Positions 25,148-34,845 of a DNA stretch of 57,495 nucleotides are shown here, in pieces. Under the pieces are notes generated by a model. The model was not told where the DNA came from. It searched no databases and saw only the letters and a list, made by a program, of their open reading frames with translations. Source of the DNA: Candidatus Heimdallarchaeota archaeon B3_Heim (lineage in GTDB: Archaea > Asgardarchaeota > Heimdallarchaeia > Hodarchaeales > Hodarchaeaceae); NCBI GenBank assembly GCA_003144275.1, contig NJBF01000031.1, positions 1-57,495 on the forward strand. The letters are read 5' to 3'. Both the position numbers and the translations under genes were made by a program. How positions within the stretch are numbered: position 1 is the stretch's first letter; each line of letters begins with the position of its first letter.

Positions 25148-28100
25148 TTATTCTTTGGGGAAGATTGGATAATAATCTGAAAACAGTTTATCACCATAGT
25201 AACTTAGAAGCTTTATTACTGAGTTTTTCAAGAAAGTCCCTTCCCCTTTAGCTCTTATTGCTTCAGGTAGGAATTGATCAATGATACGCGTTGTCGGAGA
25301 GTCTGTTTGCGAAATTTTCATTCCTGAATGAGTCCTCTTCTCAAGGTTCTGAATAACTAGCTCTTTAAGCTCTTCTTCAGAGAAATTTTGCTTTTTCTGT
25401 CGTTTGAAGTTAATAACGTGTATTGCTGAAATAACCTCCATAAATCGTCCAATTTCTTCGACAGTATTCCCCCAATATGAAATAATTATTGCATTGTGAT
25501 CTTTTGCAATATTTGTGAGTCCATTTAAAGACACTCCACTGGGGATAAATTCCAGTTGTAGATTATTGATTGAATAATTTATCGGATCGTAATTTCCTGC
25601 TGTTTTCAACCAATCAAGTAAATAAATTTCTGCATTAATTTCGTTTTTATTTTTCCCAATTGGTCGTAATAATTTATTCTGAAATACGTCTGAACCTATG
25701 TGACCTATTTTTGTAATTCCATCAGGGAGTGGTATTAGATGTTCTGGTGAGACAGTATCATGACCTGTCATTTCAGTAAAGACAGCTTTGCTTAGATTTA
25801 ATGGACTCAAGTCTGTATCTTTGTTTGTGAAATTTACTAATAATTCCCTTACCTCTTGATTTTCCATGAGTGCAGCTGCTAATCCAGAAAAACCATTGTT
25901 ATATGTTTCACTCCAAAATCGAACAGGGTCTATTGTTAATGGGCCAAATCTTGAAGTCGTAGCCTCAGAAAACTGGTAGCAAATAGCAGTCTTTTTAATA
26001 GGTGCGATATAAGTAGCTTTAAGTAAAGATTTAGCTAATTCTTTGACAGTAATTTTACTTCCTATTAATTCCCACCATTGTTCTAAGTTCTTGCATTCTG
26101 CTTTATAATAGTCTGCAATTTCTTGTAGCTCTGAAAAAAGATGTTTGAAAAGAGAGCTTGATTTATCGAATAGGAATACATCAAAATTTTCTTTGATATC
26201 AATGGTAACTACCGAATCATCAACTTTCCTCTCCATATAATATTCTTTCAAGCGTAATAATATAGGACGTGTCTTATCAATCTGTTTAATGGTCTTACGC
26301 TCTTCATTCCATAATTTTTCAAAGAAATTATCAATTGTTTCTGGACTTATCCTTAATTTATACGCTTGCTGGAATACAGCACCATTAGGTATCGAAGTTT
26401 CTGAAAATAGAGCATTAAGTATTGATTTCTTGATAGAATAAGGCATATATCCCTCAATTTCACCCAATTTGATAATAGATGATTTTTCCCTGGAGAATTG
26501 CCACTTCTCAAAAAATTCAGATGATACAAATCTTTTCTCGGCAGAGTTGTTTTTGAATGGAAGTCCTTCTGGATTCCATACAGAATTTTTATTTCTGATC
26601 AACCACAGTTCTTCTTCAAGAGTCAATGGGTTCTTAATTCTAACTTCAATTAGAGGGTTTTTACCATCAATTTTCTGACTGAATTTTAACCACTCCGCTA
26701 TCAAAGTGGTATTTTTGAGATTTGGGAATGCTGCAATTGTCTTATCGTGTAGAATTTCCGCTTCCTTGATGTCTTTTTTTAACCTGAGTCTTGGGTGATC
26801 ATCCTTACGATGGATATAGAGTAATGGGGAATCGCATTGCCTTTGTATCTTATTATATATTCTCCACATATCAATAGAAGGTTTATTTTTTGAATCTACA
26901 AATTTATTCCATGCTTTCACGAAGTTCCTTTGTGAATTATCATCATAATTGAAAATTTTACTATTCAAGTGAAGTCTCTCAAGAATGGTATCCAAATTAA
27001 CTTTCACACTATTTGAGTCTTCTTTCCTGAAGAATCTTTTATTTCTCCTCTCATTACTCCCTTGTTCATTAACGACCTTGTTTCCTTTAGCTCTTACTTG
27101 TTTTTTTGCGACATCCGGCTTGTTTATTTGATGGTATCTATCTGTAGTTAAGGGAATTATCTTTGGAGCATAATTTTGCAGGAACTTGACAAGTGATTTG
27201 TATCCTCCCTTCTCCAGATCATTTTTCCCCTTTCTGCTTAGATTGTTGTAATAATGCCAAAATGAACCTATCAATGAATATTCAATAGCTTTTTTAGAAT
27301 AATTTGGTTTTAACGCTTTAATAGCCGGTCTGTTCTTAGCCTTTAATCTTATTTCTGAAGCAAAAACAGATTGGAATTCGTTCCATATTTGTCTCATTGC
27401 TTTTTCATATGAATGTCGAGTAACCCCTGTGAAAACTGAAAATTTATTTCTTTTTCCAAACAGAATATTCATCAAATCGTTGAGTGAATTTCCATGTAAT
27501 TCTCTCTTTGTGGGTGAGAAGTAGTTCCATTTTGGTTCATTCTTAATAACCCATACCCGCTTCATATCTGAAGGAAGCTCAGCTACTTGATTTTTTGTTA
27601 AATCCAATAAGAAGAGCCTACGTTGATTTTTTGCGTTAGTTTTTTTTTCAAATCCAGTAAACCAGTCACGATGCCACTCTAATCTGAAACCTGGCTTGTT
27701 CTGGTTTTTTATTAGCTGGTTGAACACCTTTTCATCTAATAATTGTAATGATCTTTGATTATCTTTCTTGTAGACAAATGATAAATTAGGATAGGTTCCA
27801 GTAGCACTAAATTCAGCTAATTTGTTATATATTTGCGAATCTATGGGTATTTTTGACTGTAATTGCGTATTTACTTCACTAATTAACTGGTTAACGTGTT
27901 TCTGCTTATTAAATGCCTTTTCTTTCTCCTGTACATCTGTAGAACTTCTCTTTTGATTTTTTTCCAGTGATGTTTCTTGTTTACTGCAATTTTCCCCCTC
28001 GTCTTCAATATTTTGTTTTTTGACCTGTATATCTTTTTGACCTGTTCTTAAAGATTTTTTTTCAGAAAGAGGTAATAATCTTTTTTCATTACCTTCTTGA

Positions 28101-28690
28101 GAGGTTAAGGGCGCATATTTATCATTATTATGTGAGTTTCCAATTTGTAGACTCTCATCTATTTTCTCTCCTTCCTGTACTCTCTCCTCAATTTGATCAA
28201 GATATTTATCCTCACTATGTAGAATTTCTTTCTCTTTTCTGAATTTTTCAGAATGATCATTAATCTGTTCCTCTAAATGTTCCTCTTCCTGCTTCCACTT
28301 CATTTCCTCCTCGGTATGCTCCCTTGACAGCCCCTCCTGCAAACTAACTAGCTTACTTTCTGTTACCTCATCGTGAAGTACTTGTTGATCGTTAAATCCC
28401 TCCTTAGCCATCGTTACTAAGCTAGCTTCTCTCTCTTTGATTTCTTCCTTTTGATTCCCTCGCTGTGCGTACTCCTCAATACTCTGCTCCTCCTTGTCAT
28501 CAATAGGTCTCTCAGTTATCTCTTCTCGAGGGGATAATAATAGATTGTCTTTTGTCTCTTCGTCAATTACGATTTGATCCTCATATGGTCCTTCAGCAAG
28601 TAATTTTTCCTCTATTTCGTCAATTTTTTCTCTCTGCTCTTCTGACTGCTTTTCTCTTTGCTTCCATTGCATATTCTCTTCTGATGACAC
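25148..28690 (-). CDS. 1180-residue protein with Glu-rich N-terminus and duplicated domain
   Basis: Not recognised. Residues 1-265 are Glu/Lys/Gln-rich and probably coiled coil, with degenerate repeats (QWKQREKQSEEQREK near 8 and KWKQEEEHLEEQIN near 131). The rest contains an internal duplication of about 155 residues: copy A 287-440 and copy B 610-765. Matching landmarks are IYNKL / IYNKI, FVYKKDNQRSLQL / YIHRKDDHPRLRL, LEWHRDW / AEWLKF, and RVWVIKNEPKWNY / ELWLIRNKNSVWN. Copy A is followed by a basic linker (about 525-560). The C-terminal 300 residues are unique. No enzyme motif, signal peptide or membrane segment is seen. It lies between alaS and ileS on the same strand. Cytoskeletal, scaffold or nucleic-acid-binding roles are all possible. 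Confidence 0.75.
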   Translation of the reverse strand: MSSEENMQWKQREKQSEEQREKIDEIEEKLLAEGPYEDQIVIDEETKDNLLLSPREEITERPIDDKEEQSIEEYAQRGNQKEEIKEREASLVTMAKEGFNDQQVLHDEVTESKLVSLQEGLSREHTEEEMKWKQEEEHLEEQINDHSEKFRKEKEILHSEDKYLDQIEERVQEGEKIDESLQIGNSHNNDKYAPLTSQEGNEKRLLPLSEKKSLRTGQKDIQVKKQNIEDEGENCSKQETSLEKNQKRSSTDVQEKEKAFNKQKHVNQLISEVNTQLQSKIPIDSQIYNKLAEFSATGTYPNLSFVYKKDNQRSLQLLDEKVFNQLIKNQNKPGFRLEWHRDWFTGFEKKTNAKNQRRLFLLDLTKNQVAELPSDMKRVWVIKNEPKWNYFSPTKRELHGNSLNDLMNILFGKRNKFSVFTGVTRHSYEKAMRQIWNEFQSVFASEIRLKAKNRPAIKALKPNYSKKAIEYSLIGSFWHYYNNLSRKGKNDLEKGGYKSLVKFLQNYAPKIIPLTTDRYHQINKPDVAKKQVRAKGNKVVNEQGSNERRNKRFFRKEDSNSVKVNLDTILERLHLNSKIFNYDDNSQRNFVKAWNKFVDSKNKPSIDMWRIYNKIQRQCDSPLLYIHRKDDHPRLRLKKDIKEAEILHDKTIAAFPNLKNTTLIAEWLKFSQKIDGKNPLIEVRIKNPLTLEEELWLIRNKNSVWNPEGLPFKNNSAEKRFVSSEFFEKWQFSREKSSIIKLGEIEGYMPYSIKKSILNALFSETSIPNGAVFQQAYKLRISPETIDNFFEKLWNEERKTIKQIDKTRPILLRLKEYYMERKVDDSVVTIDIKENFDVFLFDKSSSLFKHLFSELQEIADYYKAECKNLEQWWELIGSKITVKELAKSLLKATYIAPIKKTAICYQFSEATTSRFGPLTIDPVRFWSETYNNGFSGLAAALMENQEVRELLVNFTNKDTDLSPLNLSKAVFTEMTGHDTVSPEHLIPLPDGITKIGHIGSDVFQNKLLRPIGKNKNEINAEIYLLDWLKTAGNYDPINYSINNLQLEFIPSGVSLNGLTNIAKDHNAIIISYWGNTVEEIGRFMEVISAIHVINFKRQKKQNFSEEELKELVIQNLEKRTHSGMKISQTDSPTTRIIDQFLPEAIRAKGEGTFLKNSVIKLLSYYGDKLFSDYYPIFPKE

Positions 28691-28916
28691 CTTTTGATCC
28701 CTTATAGAGAAATTTTTTTTGATATGAATAAGCTCACTAATATAGATTGATTATTTCCTTTAAATAATTGCAAAATTGTGAAAAAACAAACTATCAGAAA
28801 GCTTTGATTCAGTTATGGGATTTTTCAGGTAGGAGATTAGTAAGATAAAATTTGCTTGAAGGACTTATATTTCATTTAGAACTTAGCTATACACTCATAA
28901 GTTCGTGGTGTTGATA

Positions 28917-29630
28917 CTATTTTAATCGATTTTTCCGACGGAGGATTATAAGGGTTATAGAAATCAGGAGGAATATTCCTCCTGAAAACCATCTAAAATT
29001 CGTTGTGGTAACAGGTGCAGGGGAATATGATAATCGAATGAGATCGTATTGATAGTATAGATACGTGTTTTTGTAATGGGTAAAGTTTTCTTGCTCAATC
29101 CAACCAGAAATATAATTGAATTTTCGAAATTCTCTATTGTACATAAGTTCAGCAGGCGTATAAATGTAAATACGACTGGCATTTTCTCCCAAGATTTTGT
29201 ATCCCATTTTTGTCCAATAAGTCGTATCATTTGTTGTTGGTATAACAAAGGTGAGAGGAGGGATTGATAACCAGACATTAAAATAAGATTCATTATTAAT
29301 CAGAATAGTCCCAGAAGGAGGGTTGTCTATCTCTACGGAAGTAATTGTGATTGTGATTGTTGACCCATTACTGAAAGAAACAGGGATTTGTGTACCATTA
29401 GTCAATGTGATATTGCTCTGGAGTTGGTTGACCTTTGAAACCTCTCTATTATTAAATTTAGTTAGTCGATATGTGCTACTGGAACCTGGTTGAACTTGCC
29501 AAGAAGGAGAAGTAGTAGCAGTAACCAATCTTGTCCCAGGTTGAGAGTAGATTATTGATACAGATAAAAACAATATGATATAGAACATTATTTTGGACAA
29601 AGAGTTCCTCTCGTGATACTTATGAATCAC
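28917..29630 (-). CDS. Exported membrane-anchored surface protein
   Basis: 237 residues. A signal-like hydrophobic segment (about 13-30) precedes a Ser/Thr-rich extracellular region (about 35-205) with seven N-glycosylation sequons (NIT, NGT, NGS, NES, NDT, NAS, NFT). One C-terminal membrane helix (about 212-231) ends in an Arg/Lys stop (RRKNRLK). This is the layout of archaeal surface proteins held by a C-terminal anchor. The extracellular part is beta-rich but unrecognised. It sits between the giant protein and ileS on the same strand; a functional tie is not evident. Confidence 0.7.
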   Translation of the reverse strand: MIHKYHERNSLSKIMFYIILFLSVSIIYSQPGTRLVTATTSPSWQVQPGSSSTYRLTKFNNREVSKVNQLQSNITLTNGTQIPVSFSNGSTITITITSVEIDNPPSGTILINNESYFNVWLSIPPLTFVIPTTNDTTYWTKMGYKILGENASRIYIYTPAELMYNREFRKFNYISGWIEQENFTHYKNTYLYYQYDLIRLSYSPAPVTTTNFRWFSGGIFLLISITLIILRRKNRLK

Positions 29631-29727
29631 GTTTTTTATAATATTTACTGATATTTTTCGTTAAGTGGAGTCAAATTTCAAAGAGAAAAAAGGGAGAAGA
29701 GGGTAAATGGATTGAATGTCTATTTAA

Positions 29728-32700
29728 TCATGATTCAATGGTGATAGAAACGTTCCGTGTTTTTCCTTGAGGATCTTGGATCGACCATTCCTTTTCAAAT
29801 CCTTTTTTACCTGCTGAAAAATCCAGATTGGTTGCTAAGACTTCTTCTTGTATTAAAGAAGAGTATTCTTTAACAATTTTCTTTGTAGTCGCATCTAATT
29901 TAGTGAGATGCACTGATATGTTTGCATCATATACTAACTCTAAATCTTTACGCATAGATTGTATCCTGCGGATTAGATCTCGAACAAACCCCTCATGGAT
30001 TAGGTCTTCAGTCTGGGAAAGATTGAGAAAAAGATCTCCTTCTTTGAAGCTAGCTCCACCAAAGCCTTCTTTCTCTGTGATTCTGACTTCAAGGTCATCT
30101 TTACTTATGGTGAGTTCTGCTCCATCTATAGTTATTTGATACTCACCGTCATTACTTAAAATCTGAGCAATTTCTTTTGCTATTGAACCTTTTTGGGCTT
30201 TCATCCATGCAGCAACCTCATTTGCATTTTTCTTGAATTTTGGCCCAAGCTGTTTGAAATTTGGTGCAAATTCAATGTCTTGGAATTCCAAGGGATCATC
30301 AGAAAATTCTAATGATTTTACATTAAGCTCCTGCATAATTAAGTCTTTACATGAAGTAATTGCCTTCTTTCCAGTCTCATTACTAACTAATATTACCTCT
30401 TGAAGAGGCCAACGTGCTTTTAGATCTTTTTTTGCTCTGATAAATCTTCCGTTAGTGATGACTTCACGTGATATTGCTACACTTTCTTCGATTTTTAGTT
30501 TTATTTTCTTTAAATCTGAAACGGGATAGCTCTCTAAATGAACACTGTCTAAGCCATTTCCTTGACTTCGCACTAAAATCCTATACATCTCTTCAGATAG
30601 GAATGGTATAAGAGGGGCCAAAACCTTAGACAAGGACTCCAATATTTCATACAGTGTTGAATATGCTGATTTTTTTGATATGGTTAAGGATTTCTCCCAA
30701 AATCGACGTCGTGACTGACGTATCCACAGATTCGATAAGTCACTCGTTAAGAACGTCTTCAATGCTTTCGTGGCCTGGTGGATTGATAGATTATCAAATG
30801 CTGCATGAACCTCTGTTAGAGTATTGTGATATCTCGACAAGATCCAGCGATCTAAGAGTGGTCTTTTAGAATATACAACCTTATATTTCTTAAGGTTGGG
30901 AGAATATTCATCAAGATTTGCGTAAGTGATGAAAAATGATAATACATTCCACAAGGGGAGAATAAATTCCTTTATTTCATCCTCTAATAAACCAAAACCA
31001 AATCGTACATCATTCCAAGTCGGTCCGCTAAAGAAGAGCCATCGTACTGGATCCGCTCCATACTTCTCGAATGCTTCCTCAGAATAAATAGCACTCCCTC
31101 TTGACTTGGACATCTTCTTTCCTTCCGCGGTAAGCACATGTCCCATCGTCAAACATGATTTATAGACTAACTGATCAAAAACTACAGTCGAAATTGCTAG
31201 AAGGGAGTAAAACCATCCACGTGTTTGATCAATAGCCTCGGTTATAAAATCTATAGGAAAATGCTTATCAAACTCGTCTTTATTTTCAAAAGGATAATGC
31301 CATTGGGCAAAGAATGCTGACCCTGAATCATACCAAGCATCGATTACATACGGTTCACGTATTGCTTTGGCCTGACACGTGGGACAGTGAACTTCTATAC
31401 TGTCAACATCAGGTTTATGAAGTGAAAAGCCTGTCGGTAAACCTCCCTTTGTAAGCTTGTTTAATTCCTCTCTACTTCCAACTACGAATTCATGCCCTTT
31501 TTCACATGTCCATATTGGTAATGGTGTGCCCCAATATCGAGAGCGAGAGAGAGACCAATCCTTAAGTTCATCAAGAAAGTTTCCAAATCGACCATCTTTC
31601 AAGTGTTTAGGAACCCAACGAATTTGTTGGTTCAATTCTCGTATTCGCTCACGTACTTGGCTCATACCAATAAACCAAGATTCCATGGCATAATAGAGTA
31701 GGGGTGAATCACATCTCCAGCAAAATGGATAAGTATGAGTAATCGTCTCTACTCTCAGAAGTTTATTTTCTGTTTTCAATTGTTCCATGATATGCGGATC
31801 TGCAGTTTTAACATGCATTCCTCCAAAATTTGGCATATCGTCGAAAAAATTTCCATTTTCTAAAACAGGATTAAACATATCTACTCCAATTTCTTGACAG
31901 AGTTCGTAATCTTCAACACCAAATGCAGGAGCACAGTGAACTATCCCAGTACCATCCTCCATAGAGACAAAATCTGCCGCTACTACAAAATGAGCTTTAC
32001 CTGTTTTATTTTCTGCGGTGTAGGAAAAGAGAGCTTCATATTCCATACCAAGGAGATCTTTACCAACATATTCTTTGATGACAGTCTTTTCTGTTGAAAA
32101 GATTCGTGGGAGTAGATCTTTTGCAAATATCAGACTTTCACCCTCATGTTCTATCTCTATATAAGACTCTTTTTCGTTAACAGCAAGAACAAGATTAGAC
32201 AGAAGGGTCCACGGAGTGGTTGTCCATGCTAGGAAATGTTGTTTAGGATTTCCTTTAACTTGAAATTTTATGTATATACTGGGATCTGTCGTCTCTGCGT
32301 ATCCTTGAGCAACCTCGTGAGATGATATCGAAGTTCCGCAACGGGTACAATATGGAACTACTTTATGGCCTTTAAACAGGAGTTTCTTGTTATATATCTG
32401 CTGCAGTGACCACCAAACGGATTCAATGTAGTCTTCAGACATTGTAACATATGAACGTGGTAAATCTAGGTGAAATCCTATCCTTTCAGACATGGTTTCC
32501 CATTCATTTACATAACGCATCACAGAAATTGGACATTTTTTAATGAAACGATCAACCCCATAGGCTTCAATATCTTCTTTGTTTTTCAGTCCAAGATCTT
32601 TTTCTACTTCAATTTCCACTGGCAATCCATGGCAATCCCATCCACCGATCCGTGGAGTGATATAATGGCCTGTCATTGTTTTGTAGCGGAGGATTACATC

Positions 32701-32943
32701 TTTTATTGCGCGTGTTTCTGCGTGACCAATATGTGGATGACCATTTGCCGTTGGAGGGCCTTCAAGAAAAACGAAAAAAGGTTTATTGCTTGACTCTTCT
32801 TGTACTCGTTTTTCTAGGTTTATTTGCTTCCAGTACTCCAACACGGCATTTTCACGAGTTGGAAGATCAGGTTTAGCTGGTAATGTCGGAAATTTCACCT
32901 TTATAACCTTTGCTTGTTCTGTTGGGGTTGAAATATTGTACAA
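29728..32943 (-). CDS. ileS: Isoleucyl-tRNA synthetase
   Basis: 1071 residues, normal for the archaeal/eukaryal type. Class I signatures: HIGH at 71-74 (NGHPHIGHAETR) and KMSKS near residue 610 (GKKMSKSRGS). The CP1 editing domain is present (GIVHCAPAFGVEDY), as are the zinc-like Cys pairs around CTRC and CPTC, and the GGWDCHGLPVEIEVEKDLG block typical of archaeal and cytosolic eukaryotic IleRS. The anticodon domain follows (DRWILSRYHN onward). Unlike alaS nearby, this gene looks native to the archaeal lineage. Confidence 0.95.
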   Translation of the reverse strand: MYNISTPTEQAKVIKVKFPTLPAKPDLPTRENAVLEYWKQINLEKRVQEESSNKPFFVFLEGPPTANGHPHIGHAETRAIKDVILRYKTMTGHYITPRIGGWDCHGLPVEIEVEKDLGLKNKEDIEAYGVDRFIKKCPISVMRYVNEWETMSERIGFHLDLPRSYVTMSEDYIESVWWSLQQIYNKKLLFKGHKVVPYCTRCGTSISSHEVAQGYAETTDPSIYIKFQVKGNPKQHFLAWTTTPWTLLSNLVLAVNEKESYIEIEHEGESLIFAKDLLPRIFSTEKTVIKEYVGKDLLGMEYEALFSYTAENKTGKAHFVVAADFVSMEDGTGIVHCAPAFGVEDYELCQEIGVDMFNPVLENGNFFDDMPNFGGMHVKTADPHIMEQLKTENKLLRVETITHTYPFCWRCDSPLLYYAMESWFIGMSQVRERIRELNQQIRWVPKHLKDGRFGNFLDELKDWSLSRSRYWGTPLPIWTCEKGHEFVVGSREELNKLTKGGLPTGFSLHKPDVDSIEVHCPTCQAKAIREPYVIDAWYDSGSAFFAQWHYPFENKDEFDKHFPIDFITEAIDQTRGWFYSLLAISTVVFDQLVYKSCLTMGHVLTAEGKKMSKSRGSAIYSEEAFEKYGADPVRWLFFSGPTWNDVRFGFGLLEDEIKEFILPLWNVLSFFITYANLDEYSPNLKKYKVVYSKRPLLDRWILSRYHNTLTEVHAAFDNLSIHQATKALKTFLTSDLSNLWIRQSRRRFWEKSLTISKKSAYSTLYEILESLSKVLAPLIPFLSEEMYRILVRSQGNGLDSVHLESYPVSDLKKIKLKIEESVAISREVITNGRFIRAKKDLKARWPLQEVILVSNETGKKAITSCKDLIMQELNVKSLEFSDDPLEFQDIEFAPNFKQLGPKFKKNANEVAAWMKAQKGSIAKEIAQILSNDGEYQITIDGAELTISKDDLEVRITEKEGFGGASFKEGDLFLNLSQTEDLIHEGFVRDLIRRIQSMRKDLELVYDANISVHLTKLDATTKKIVKEYSSLIQEEVLATNLDFSAGKKGFEKEWSIQDPQGKTRNVSITIES

Positions 32944-33218
32944 TCGCCAAAAAAAATAATGAGTAAAAAACTTTTATCGCCAGTTTTCCAAAAAATAGAT
33001 CTAATTGTTTCTCTCCCACGAATGGTAATAATGGTTTAACATTCAATCCAATTACATCGAATAGATATAGGTTAAAAAGAAAATGTCCCCTTTTTCATCC
33101 TCCATCCATTCTATAGAGAAACCGAATCCGTTGGTTCTTTGGGTGGGAGACTGTTCAGATTATTACACTGTTCGAAGAAATAACAGGTCTCAATGATTCA
33201 GTTACTGAAAAACTTTGA

Positions 33219-34211
33219 CTATAAATCCTGCCATCCCAGAACTTGTTTGAAATCAAGTTGGATCAAGTTACTAATGGTATATTGCTTTTCTTGTGTTCCT
33301 GGGGAAGTCCATAATCCTATCCTTCCGTCAGGTGATAAACGATTGTCGGAAATAAAGGATGAAAAGATATCAATGAGTTGAATTTTGATTACTCCTGTAC
33401 TGTAAACAAAGGTCACATTACGTTGACTAGATTCTTCAATTTCATATCTAAAAGAATTTTCATTACCAATCAAAAAGGATAATACATATCGACCATACGT
33501 TTTTGGTAGATAACTTTCAGGAAAAGCTTTTTGCAGCAATATCAAGAATAAATCAAAATTTTTTTCAAAACAAGCCAGGATTAATAATCCTGAGGCACGT
33601 AGCTCTTCAGATGTAATTTTTTCAAAAAAATTTCGTCCTTCTTGAGGATTATGAAAATTAAGGTAAAGTTCACCAAGAAGATAGTTTCTGCGATCAGAAT
33701 CATCTACGTACAGATTCTCATTAATCATATGATCAATATTTATCTGAGGATCCGTATCAAGCGTAAAACCAAAACGTTTATTTCGCATTTCCTGGATTAG
33801 TCTCTCTACTCTCGTATTTTTTTTTGATTCAGGAGATTTTTTATTGGAAAGTTGTTTGAATAAGATTCTAGCTAGTTCTATGAATTCCTTTTCTTTTAAA
33901 GCCTTCGGAGCTATTTTCTCTTTTGCTGTTAAATCATAAATCTTCTTACGACCTATCTTTTCTACTTCAAAGAGGTCTGCCTCTGTTAATGAAGTTTTTG
34001 CTATCAAAAATGAAGAAATTCGGTTTATTTGCACAAAATATTGAGATACTGATATTTTTTCAGCTTTAAATAATGTACTCTGCTTTTGAAACCAAGATAT
34101 CCATTTTTCAAGTTCAGCGTCATTCTCAGAGGAGAAAGCTCTATTTGACAGTAATTTTTCCACGAGATTTGTCGCTTTATCTAAAGAGTCCCTTTCTTTC
34201 ACGATTTCCAT
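33219..34211 (-). CDS. Hypothetical helical protein
   Basis: 330 residues from ATG 34211 (GTG at 34220 possible). Not recognised. Helical and charged throughout, with a Lys-rich patch (about 105-145) followed by a region of paired helices (about 185-235, LLGELYLNFHNPQEGRNFF) suggestive of TPR-like packing, and a beta-rich end with two Trp. No catalytic motif, Cys cluster or membrane segment. Divergent from the Roadblock-like gene, 170 bases away. Confidence 0.6.
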   Translation of the reverse strand: MEIVKERDSLDKATNLVEKLLSNRAFSSENDAELEKWISWFQKQSTLFKAEKISVSQYFVQINRISSFLIAKTSLTEADLFEVEKIGRKKIYDLTAKEKIAPKALKEKEFIELARILFKQLSNKKSPESKKNTRVERLIQEMRNKRFGFTLDTDPQINIDHMINENLYVDDSDRRNYLLGELYLNFHNPQEGRNFFEKITSEELRASGLLILACFEKNFDLFLILLQKAFPESYLPKTYGRYVLSFLIGNENSFRYEIEESSQRNVTFVYSTGVIKIQLIDIFSSFISDNRLSPDGRIGLWTSPGTQEKQYTISNLIQLDFKQVLGWQDL

Positions 34212-34380
34212 ATGAACCACACTGACCTAGAATTAATTCGTAGCATTAAAGGTATCTTGTTGCTCTGATTGGAAGAATGTTTCGCTTTTATTAATTTCTT
34301 TCATGATTGAAATTTGAAAACTTAAGAGATGAAGATCGGAGAAAAAGAGAATACAAAGCCTTATCAACCTCGAGGACGAT

Positions 34381-34830
34381 TTGTGTAATATTAAATCCCT
34401 TTCACCATCTCATATCCTTACAAATCAAGTCGAGTTGTTATTAGTGTCGGAATCTGCTCAAAAAACTATTGATGTTGTAGCAAATGTCTTCAAAAGCGAA
34501 TATGCAGAGATACCATTATGTATATCTGTAGTTCAAGCTTCTGAAGGATTTGAACTTTATTCCACGAAAACTTGTGATCCTTCTGAAATGGAAGCAATAA
34601 CAGTATTAGGGTTAATTGCGTTTGAAGAGTTAAAAACTTCTATTACGTCTAGAACAAATGAAAAAATCAACATATTAATTTTTAGAACAGCAGAGCGCGA
34701 ATGTTATGTTGCCCCAGTTTCAGATGATATCTTTTTAGTGGCAGCCGCCGCTCCAGGAACAGTAGGAAATGTAATGCCTTTATTAGACGGTTTAAGTGCC
34801 CAAGTGCAATATGAATTATCAAAATTATAA
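34381..34830 (+). CDS. Roadblock/LC7-like domain protein
   Basis: 149 residues. The order of strands and helices fits a Roadblock/LC7 domain: a helix with LLLVSESAQKTIDVV, a strand pair (ISVVQASEGFELYSTK), a long helix (MEAITVLGLIAFEELKTSI), strands KINILIFRT and ECYVAPVSDDIFLVAAA, and a C-terminal helix (MPLLDGLSAQVQYEL). Such proteins dimerise and regulate small GTPases and are expanded in Asgard archaea. Start TTG with GAGGA close upstream. It precedes the inositol-monophosphatase-family gene by about 15 bases and is probably co-transcribed with it. The assignment is by pattern, not by a diagnostic residue. Confidence 0.6.
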   Translation: MCNIKSLSPSHILTNQVELLLVSESAQKTIDVVANVFKSEYAEIPLCISVVQASEGFELYSTKTCDPSEMEAITVLGLIAFEELKTSITSRTNEKINILIFRTAERECYVAPVSDDIFLVAAAAPGTVGNVMPLLDGLSAQVQYELSKL

Positions 34831-34845
34831 ATAAAAGTGATTCCA

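Noticed and set aside
24988..25197. 69-codon minus-strand frame between alaS and the giant protein
   Set aside because: Overlaps the end of the giant gene, composition is AT-driven, no supporting motif or Shine-Dalgarno.
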